A DNA stretch of 12,014 nt from T3Sed10-241 sp036796255 (GTDB taxonomy: Bacteria; Bacteroidota; Bacteroidia; Flavobacteriales_D; Cryomorphaceae). The DNA is taken from assembly GCA_036796255.1 (NCBI GenBank), contig DAIRDH010000079.1:1-12014 (forward strand), given 5' to 3'. Below, piece after piece: positions 7,199-12,014 of this stretch (its first letter is position 1; each line of letters starts with the position of its first letter). Both the position numbers and the translations under genes were made by a program. Under the pieces are notes generated by a model that saw only the letters and a list, made by a program, of their open reading frames with translations, did not search any database and had not been told where the DNA came from.

Positions 7199-8077
7199 AT
7201 GAAGCAAGCCCTCATCCTCACAGCCCTCATCAGCCTCAGCGCTTGTGCTGCGATCAACCTGACCCCTTCCAAAAAAACGAGCGACATTTCATTTGAGGAG
7301 GGTCGGAGCATCGAGGCCACAGCGTTTGTGTTTCCCGACACCACCGGCGACCCCTATTTGCGGCAGCTGCGCAATGAATACGTGCTCGAACAGCTGATAG
7401 CCAATGCGAAAAGTGAAGTAGAAAAAGTGCTGCGCATCATGGATTGGACGCATGCACAATGGAAGCACAGCGGCAGCAATGAACCCTCCGCCGATGACGC
7501 GCTCACCATCCTGAAGGAAGCCAAAGAAGGGCAGAATTTTCGCTGTGTGGAATATGGCATCGTGCTCAAAAGCGCATTGCTCGCAGTGGGCATCAAGGCG
7601 CGAACCCTGGGCCTCAAAACCCGCGATGTGGAGCGCACCCTTGCAGGGGCAGGTCATGTGGCCACCGAAGTGTGGCTGAACGATCATGGCAAATGGGCCT
7701 TTGTCGATGCCCAATTCAACGCCATGCCGGTGCTCAATGGCAGACCCCTGAACGCCGTGGAATTCCAACGCGCCATCCGTTCCAAGGCCGATTTTAAACT
7801 TGTAAACATTCATGGCGAGGTGGACGAGAAAACGAAAAAAAAGTACCTCCGCTTCATTGCACACTACCTCCACTATTTCGACCTGCGATTCGACCAGCGC
7901 ATGGTGGCTTATGAGCAAGCCGCTCAGGTGGCAGGCTTTCGCTATCTCATGCTCGTGCCCAAGGGAGCGCCGCAGCCCAAGGTATTTCAGCGCAAGTACC
8001 CGCTTGACTACCTCATGTACACCCATCGCGAAGCCGATTTCTACCCGGTGATGAACGGGCCGGCGGCGCAGCATTGA
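7199..8077 (+). CDS. Lipoprotein with a transglutaminase-like (Cys-His-Asp) domain
   Basis: A 292-residue protein with a lipoprotein signal: a hydrophobic N-terminus ending LSAC, making Cys16 the probable lipidated residue. A transglutaminase-like papain fold is suggested by three ordered motifs: FRCVEYGIVLKSALLAVGI (Cys116), GHVATEVWLND (His153) and KWAFVDAQFN (Asp170), the spacing and contexts of the family's catalytic triad. Members act as cysteine peptidases, transpeptidases or peptidoglycan-linked enzymes; the reaction here cannot be told. The C-terminal 100 residues carry no motif I recognise. No acidic lipoprotein-export signal follows the cysteine, so a periplasm-facing location is my guess. 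It is flanked by a hairpin upstream and a separate promoter box downstream, so it is probably monocistronic. The ATG is only 4 nt after a weak -7-like box (TATCTTCC), which would mean an almost leaderless transcript. Confidence 0.82.
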   Translation: MKQALILTALISLSACAAINLTPSKKTSDISFEEGRSIEATAFVFPDTTGDPYLRQLRNEYVLEQLIANAKSEVEKVLRIMDWTHAQWKHSGSNEPSADDALTILKEAKEGQNFRCVEYGIVLKSALLAVGIKARTLGLKTRDVERTLAGAGHVATEVWLNDHGKWAFVDAQFNAMPVLNGRPLNAVEFQRAIRSKADFKLVNIHGEVDEKTKKKYLRFIAHYLHYFDLRFDQRMVAYEQAAQVAGFRYLMLVPKGAPQPKVFQRKYPLDYLMYTHREADFYPVMNGPAAQH

Positions 8078-8128
8078 CACTTGGGATGGATTCATCTGAA
8101 GTATGGTGCCCAATCTTTCGGGAGGCTT

Positions 8129-8136
8129 TACATTTG
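8129..8136 (+). promoter_or_regulatory. -7 box of the DUF354 gene promoter, implying a leaderless transcript
   Basis: TACATTTG is an exact match to TAnnTTTG. It ends 5 nt before the ATG at 8142, so transcription starting about 6-7 nt after the box would begin at or next to the start codon. No clear TTG was found at the -33 position. The placement supports the 8142 start over an in-frame ATG at 8103, which would lie upstream of this promoter. Confidence 0.5.
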
Positions 8137-8141
8137 CCCCC

Positions 8142-9197
8142 ATGCGCTTCCTTTTCTACCTCGGCCACCCCGCCCACTTCCACAACTTTAAGCACAGCGT
8201 GCAGCGCCTTTCGGCAAATGGGCACAAAGTAAAAGTGGTAGCCCGGGGCAAGGACGTGCTCTTCGACCTGCTCGAAGGCGAAGACTGGGACATCGTGAAG
8301 TTGCCCGAGCGCAAGCCAAGGGGTGGCAAGCTGGGCCTTGCGGCAAATATAGCAGCGCGTGAACTCACCATGTTGCGCATCGCCCGCAGCTTCAAGCCCC
8401 ACCTTATGGCGGGCACCGACCTGGTGATTACGCACGTGGGCCGCCTGCTCGGCATCCCATCTGTGATCGTGAATGAGGACGACAGCGCCGCCGTGCCGCT
8501 TATGGCGAAATATGCTTTCCCTTACTGCACGGCAATCCTCGCGCCCAATTGCTGCGACCAAAGCCCTGCCAACCACAAGAAAACAGGCTACGAGGGCTAC
8601 CACGAACTCGCTTATTTGCACCCCAATCTTTTCAGCAGCAGCCGCGCCGACCTTCCGGAAAATGTGCGGAAAGCCGGGCCTTACTTCCTCCTGCGCTTTG
8701 CATCCCTGCACGCCCACCACGATGCCGGGCGAAAGGGCATTTCAGACGAGCTGGCACTGCAACTTATCAACTTACTCGAGTGCCACGGAAAAGTGTACAT
8801 TACCAGTGAGCGCCCATTTGGCGAAAGCCTGGAGCCCTACCGCCTGCCCGTGCATCCACGCCTCATGCACCACGTAATGGCCCATGCCGCCATGTACATC
8901 GGCGATTCGCAAACCATGGCAGCCGAGGCAGCCGTACTCGGTGTGCCCTCCATCCGATTCAACGACTTTGTGGGGGAACTCAGCTACCTCGAAGAGCTGG
9001 AGCACCGCTACGGGCTCACGAAAGGAATCAAAACCAATGCGCCCGAAGATCTTCTCAAACTTGTAAAAGAATGGGCCGCTGATCCAGATTTGAAAGCCAG
9101 TTTTCAGCGAAAGCGCGAAATCATGCTCAACTCCACAATTGATGTGACTCCATTCTGGGTAGAAACCTTCGAGGCGCTGGCTGCAAAAAATCGTTAA
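8142..9197 (+). CDS. DUF354-family GT-B-fold protein, putative glycosyltransferase-like
   Basis: A 351-residue protein of the DUF354 family, related in fold to UDP-GlcNAc 2-epimerase and GT-B glycosyltransferases. The N-terminus MRFLFYLGHPAHFHNFK (1-17) is the family signature (ILFDIGHPAHVHFFK in relatives) and is followed by LSANGHKVKVVARGKD. GIPSVIVNEDD closes the first Rossmann-like half. MYIGDSQTMAAEAAVLGVPSIRFNDFVG in the C-terminal half is the nucleotide-sugar-binding-like region. An in-frame ATG 39 bases earlier (8103) adds 13 residues unlike the family, so I chose 8142. It stands 78 bp ahead of a sugar-phosphate transferase and a Wzi-like gene, which supports a role in polysaccharide or nucleotide-sugar metabolism, but no member-specific reaction can be assigned from sequence alone. 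It is cytoplasmic, with no signal peptide or membrane segment. Confidence 0.83.
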   Translation: MRFLFYLGHPAHFHNFKHSVQRLSANGHKVKVVARGKDVLFDLLEGEDWDIVKLPERKPRGGKLGLAANIAARELTMLRIARSFKPHLMAGTDLVITHVGRLLGIPSVIVNEDDSAAVPLMAKYAFPYCTAILAPNCCDQSPANHKKTGYEGYHELAYLHPNLFSSSRADLPENVRKAGPYFLLRFASLHAHHDAGRKGISDELALQLINLLECHGKVYITSERPFGESLEPYRLPVHPRLMHHVMAHAAMYIGDSQTMAAEAAVLGVPSIRFNDFVGELSYLEELEHRYGLTKGIKTNAPEDLLKLVKEWAADPDLKASFQRKREIMLNSTIDVTPFWVETFEALAAKNR

Positions 9198-9250
9198 TTT
9201 CTCTGTTTATAAGTATCCGTGCGGCACTGCGCAGGGGGCTGCGCTTGGCA

Positions 9251-9258
9251 TAGTTTTA
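9251..9258 (+). promoter_or_regulatory. -7-like box ahead of the sugar transferase gene
   Basis: TAGTTTTA matches TAnnTTTG at 7 of 8 positions and lies 17 nt before the ATG at 9276. It supports that start over an in-frame ATG at 9219, which would be upstream of the box. A 6-bp GC hairpin (GCGCAG/CTGCGC, 9229-9244) sits just before it. Confidence 0.35.
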
Positions 9259-9275
9259 CCTCTGAAAAGTTCAGG

Positions 9276-10328
9276 ATGGTAAAAATCGTTTCGGAGATTG
9301 TTCGCGTATCGGGAATAGGTGGCAGCGCGCTGCTCGACTTCCTCGCCCCCATCACCGGGCAGCGCAAAGCCAGCACCGAAATACTCCGCACCACCGATAG
9401 CTTCAACCTTGAGAAGTTTGAAAAATCAGGCCTTGACAACATTGTAAATCTTCAACGCGTCAATGACATAAAGGGCATCAACAACTTTTTCCGAAAGGCA
9501 AATGAGAAGCTCGCGTATGGCGGAAGCTTTGTGGGATGCGTCGAAACGCTGGAGCAGCGACGTGAACGACTGATCAAGAAATTCCCGGCCGTTTTTAACT
9601 TCTTCTACTATTTTCTCGATTTCATCTTCAAGCGCATATTTCCGAAATTCAGCTTCACCAAGCGCTTTTATCTCTTCGTAACCAACGGGCGCAACCGCGC
9701 GCTTTCTAAAAGTGAAGTACTGGGCAGGTTGGTTTATTGCGGATTTGAAATTGATGAAGTGAAAGAAATCAATGGCCTGCTCTATTTCAAAGTGAAGAAA
9801 AAATCGGACCCATTGCAGGAGGAAGAACCCAGCACCGGGCTCTTGTTGCGCATTAAGCGCATAGGTCACCACGGACGGCCCATCACCGTGTACAAATTCA
9901 GAACGATGCATCCTTATGCACAGTACATTCAATCGTATGTATTTGAGCAAAACAACCTCGCGGAAGGAGGGAAATTCAAAGACGACTTTCGGATTACAAA
10001 ATGGGGGCGCTGGATGCGCAAATTTTGGATTGACGAAATTCCCATGGTTTGGAATATCCTGCGGGGCGATCTCAAGCTGGTGGGCGTACGCCCGCTGAGC
10101 GAGCACTATCTCAGCCTCTACACTCCCGACCACAAAGCGCTAAGGGTACAGGGAAAGCCGGGACTTATTCCGCCCTTCTACGCCGATATGCCTAAAAACC
10201 TTGAGGAAATTCAAGCTTCAGAATCGCGCTACATGCTGGCCTATGTGCAGGCGCCTTACAGCACCGATTTTCAATACTGCATCAAGGCTTTTCAAAACAT
10301 CTTTCTGAAAAAAGCGAGGAGCCACTGA
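9276..10328 (+). CDS. Polyprenyl-phosphate sugar-phosphotransferase-like protein (Bac_transf) with methyltransferase-like N-terminal region
   Basis: A 350-residue protein. Residues about 188-350 match the bacterial sugar transferase catalytic core, which moves a sugar-phosphate from a nucleotide sugar to undecaprenyl phosphate at the start of glycan synthesis. The matches are VYKFRTM (205-211), DDFRITKWGRWMRKFWIDEIP (236-256) with the catalytic Asp253-Glu254 dyad, and LRGDLKLVGVRPLS (262-275). It is odd in two ways. The usual N-terminal re-entrant membrane helix and GPVxFxQxR motif are missing or altered (GLLLRIKRIG). The downstream RPGITGWAQ motif is replaced by KPGLIPPFYADMP. Residues about 55-175 instead look like the C-terminal half of a class I methyltransferase (GGSFVGCVET, YCGFEIDEVKEINGLLYFKVKK), with an aromatic, possibly membrane-touching stretch at 106-124. 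The start at 9276 is chosen over 9219 because the extra 19 residues are poor in quality and precede the -7-like box. Its stop overlaps the next start as TGATG. Confidence 0.85.
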   Translation: MVKIVSEIVRVSGIGGSALLDFLAPITGQRKASTEILRTTDSFNLEKFEKSGLDNIVNLQRVNDIKGINNFFRKANEKLAYGGSFVGCVETLEQRRERLIKKFPAVFNFFYYFLDFIFKRIFPKFSFTKRFYLFVTNGRNRALSKSEVLGRLVYCGFEIDEVKEINGLLYFKVKKKSDPLQEEEPSTGLLLRIKRIGHHGRPITVYKFRTMHPYAQYIQSYVFEQNNLAEGGKFKDDFRITKWGRWMRKFWIDEIPMVWNILRGDLKLVGVRPLSEHYLSLYTPDHKALRVQGKPGLIPPFYADMPKNLEEIQASESRYMLAYVQAPYSTDFQYCIKAFQNIFLKKARSH

Positions 10329-11929
10329 TGCGCATCGCTTTGCTCATCTGCTTGCTGGGAATGGGCATGGCCCTCAAAGCCCAGGTGGTGTTTGAGCCAG
10401 TGCAAAACCGGGTGTACACTTTCCTCGATGAGATGGCTGCCGAGGGCCACATCCGAATCAACACTTTCGCAAGGCCATTTGCACGTAACTTTATCGCGGC
10501 CCAGCTCGATAGCCTTTCGGCAAAAAAGGAAGCACTCAACGAACGCCAGCGCTATGAGCTCGACTTCTTTCTCCGCGATTATGGCAAGGAACTCAACGAA
10601 GGAATGGATTGGGACCGCCGCCGCGATGCGCTCTACCGCGCTGACTCGACCTTTAAGCTCACAGTCAATCCCATATTTGGCGGAAGCCTGATGCTGAATG
10701 AAAACGGCACCCGCGTACACCGCAAGATAGGCGGAGAATTCTGGGCCACAGGTGGAAAGGTGGGCATGTACGGCTCCCTGCGCGACAATACGGTGACCCA
10801 TGCCCTTGCCCTACCCCAATACCTTACACCGCTCGAAGGGCAGAATTACAAAACCATCGTAGCTGACAATGAGCGCAATGACTACAATGAAGCCATGGGC
10901 GGCATCAGCTATCAGTGGAAGTGGGGCGATGTATCGCTGGTGAAAGACCGCTACATCTGGGGCAATGGGCAGCGACAGGCCAACATCTTTTCCGGAAGGG
11001 CACCCTCCTATGCAGCCGTATACCTGCGCATGTACCCCTTCGAATGGCTCGACTTTCAGTACATGCACGGTTGGCTGGTGTCAGAACAACTTGACAGCGC
11101 ACGCACCTACCTCACTCCGAATGGCAACCGCAGTGTGCAAACCAACAAGAACATCGCGGCAAACTTCATCACGGTGAAGACCAATTGGAATGTTGATTTT
11201 ACTGCTGGCAATTCAATCATTTACAGCGACGATGGATTTCAACCGGCTTTCCTTATTCCATTTATGTTTTTTAAATCGGTCGATCACACCTACAGCGGCA
11301 CAGGTTCAAACGAGCTGGGGCAAAATTCTCAGATGTTTTTTGACGTGAGTGTACGCAGCTTACGCAAAGTCCATTTTTACGGAAGTATATTTATGGATGA
11401 GCTCAACATCGGCAACATGTGGGACAGCGATATGCATACCAATATATGGAGCATAAAAGGCGGTGCCACCTGGTTTAACGCGCTGCCCAATGTGCACCTC
11501 ACCGCTGAGTACGTGCGCACGGCTCCCTGGACCTACCGCCACCAGATTGAGAGCACTACATTCGCCTCCAATGGCTACAACCTGGGCCACTACCTCGGCG
11601 AGAATGCCGATGAACTCTACCTCGCAGCCACCTGGCGACCCTGGCGCATGCTGCGTATCAAGGCCGCTTACTGGCAGGCGCGCAAAGGCCCGGAACACGT
11701 GTACGAAATCATCCTCGGCAACGCCAACGTAACGGGGCTCGACTTTATAGAAACGGTGGAATGGAAGCAACAGGGCTTGCAGTTGAGCGCTGAGTGGGAA
11801 GCCATCAATGGATTGCTCATTTTTGCCACGGGAACTTACTACAGTAACGAAGGTTTAGAGGCTTATACCCCTGATTTCCTTTCGGGAAATTTGATCAATA
11901 TCGAGGCGGGCTTCAGGATTGGGTGGTAA
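10328..11929 (+). CDS. Wzi-family capsule assembly outer-membrane beta-barrel protein
   Basis: A 533-residue protein with a signal peptide (residues 1-19, ending LKAQ) and alternating beta-strand sequence through the body, closing with RIGW, an aromatic C-terminus typical of outer-membrane barrels. It resembles Bacteroidota members of the capsule assembly protein Wzi family. It has the early NRVYTFLDEMAAEGHI segment, a helical region rich in charged residues (about 55-90), and later barrel segments such as VSLVKDRYIWGNGQ and YSDDGFQPAFLIPFMFFKS. E. coli Wzi (about 480 residues) is an 18-stranded barrel that helps anchor capsule at the cell surface; the same role is inferred here. Its ATG overlaps the stop of the sugar transferase gene by one base (TGATG), so the two are probably translated from one message. 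The family call rests on overall pattern rather than a single diagnostic motif. Confidence 0.8.
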   Translation: MRIALLICLLGMGMALKAQVVFEPVQNRVYTFLDEMAAEGHIRINTFARPFARNFIAAQLDSLSAKKEALNERQRYELDFFLRDYGKELNEGMDWDRRRDALYRADSTFKLTVNPIFGGSLMLNENGTRVHRKIGGEFWATGGKVGMYGSLRDNTVTHALALPQYLTPLEGQNYKTIVADNERNDYNEAMGGISYQWKWGDVSLVKDRYIWGNGQRQANIFSGRAPSYAAVYLRMYPFEWLDFQYMHGWLVSEQLDSARTYLTPNGNRSVQTNKNIAANFITVKTNWNVDFTAGNSIIYSDDGFQPAFLIPFMFFKSVDHTYSGTGSNELGQNSQMFFDVSVRSLRKVHFYGSIFMDELNIGNMWDSDMHTNIWSIKGGATWFNALPNVHLTAEYVRTAPWTYRHQIESTTFASNGYNLGHYLGENADELYLAATWRPWRMLRIKAAYWQARKGPEHVYEIILGNANVTGLDFIETVEWKQQGLQLSAEWEAINGLLIFATGTYYSNEGLEAYTPDFLSGNLINIEAGFRIGW

Positions 11930-11942
11930 TTGCGCTTAAAGG

Positions 11943-12014
11943 CTAGTCCGTTTTCACCTTGCCACCGCCGAGCAGGTACTGCATTTCGAAGAGCTTGAGC
12001 TGCAGTTCAAACAT
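11943..12014 (-). CDS. C-terminal fragment of an unidentified protein (runs off the window)
   Basis: On the minus strand, 23 codons from the window edge read MFELQLKLFEMQYLLGGGKV followed by KTD and a TAG stop at 11945-11943. The amphipathic, Leu-rich helix ending in a Gly-rich tail looks like the end of a real protein, and the stop lies 13 bp from the convergent Wzi stop. The Met at the edge may be internal. The fragment is too short to assign; an outer-membrane efflux (TolC-like) tail is only a guess. No terminator hairpin is visible between the two convergent stops. Confidence 0.45.
   Translation of the reverse strand: MFELQLKLFEMQYLLGGGKVKTD

Noticed and set aside
7289..8143. Minus-strand open frame of 284 codons opposite the lipoprotein gene.
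   Set aside because: The plus-strand product has a signal sequence and catalytic triad; the antisense product is low-quality and overlaps almost entirely.
8013..8720. Minus-strand open frame of 235 codons opposite the DUF354 gene.
   Set aside because: Shadow of a GC-rich real gene; no domain-like sequence and it crosses the intergenic promoter region.
9229..9244. GC hairpin GCGCAG-GGGG-CTGCGC before the sugar transferase gene as a terminator.
   Set aside because: Only a 6-bp stem with no T-run after it, and it sits directly ahead of a promoter-like box; chance pairing is likely.
9426..10133. Minus-strand open frame of 235 codons opposite the sugar transferase gene.
   Set aside because: The plus strand carries conserved transferase motifs through this span; the antisense product shows none.

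Overview
The window looks like chromosomal DNA of a Bacteroidota bacterium. The evidence is a TonB-dependent receptor with an N-terminal carboxypeptidase-regulatory-like domain, promoter boxes close to the TAnnTTTG consensus of that phylum, start codons without Shine-Dalgarno sequences, and a Bacteroidota-style Wzi and sugar-transferase pair. The genus cannot be told from the sequence. Coding density is high, and no non-coding stretch exceeds about 265 bases. I see no tRNA, rRNA, CRISPR array or insertion sequence.

Left half (1-7068): a disaccharide uptake and catabolism locus. A LacI-family regulator (6031-7068, +) is divergent from a TonB-dependent receptor (3140-5767, -). The gap between them carries two abutting copies of a 12-bp LacI-type operator, GCAATCGGTTGC. 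Downstream of the receptor, after a perfect 15-bp terminator palindrome, comes a tightly packed minus-strand operon: a GH100-like (neutral/alkaline invertase-like) cytoplasmic hydrolase, a uridine-kinase-like P-loop kinase, and an SLC45/sucrose-transporter-like MFS permease that runs off the window start. Both junctions in this operon are 4-bp ATGA overlaps. The inferred flow is sugar across the outer membrane (receptor), across the inner membrane (permease), hydrolysis in the cytoplasm (GH100-like), then phosphorylation of a released monosaccharide (kinase). Sucrose is the leading candidate, though other alpha-glucosides remain possible. The gene logic resembles the Xanthomonas sux locus (receptor, MFS, LacI regulator), but with a GH100-like enzyme and a URK-fold kinase in place of amylosucrase.

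Right half (7199-12014): envelope and polysaccharide genes on the plus strand. A lipoprotein with a transglutaminase-like Cys-His-Asp triad is followed by a DUF354 GT-B-fold protein, a polyprenyl-phosphate sugar-phosphotransferase-like protein with an unusual N-terminal domain, and a Wzi-family outer-membrane protein that overlaps the transferase stop codon by one base (TGATG). The last three probably contribute to capsule or exopolysaccharide synthesis and surface assembly. Several of these genes have a -7-like promoter box only 4 to about 17 nt before the start codon, suggesting very short leaders or leaderless messages. The 3' end of an unidentified minus-strand gene lies at the right edge.
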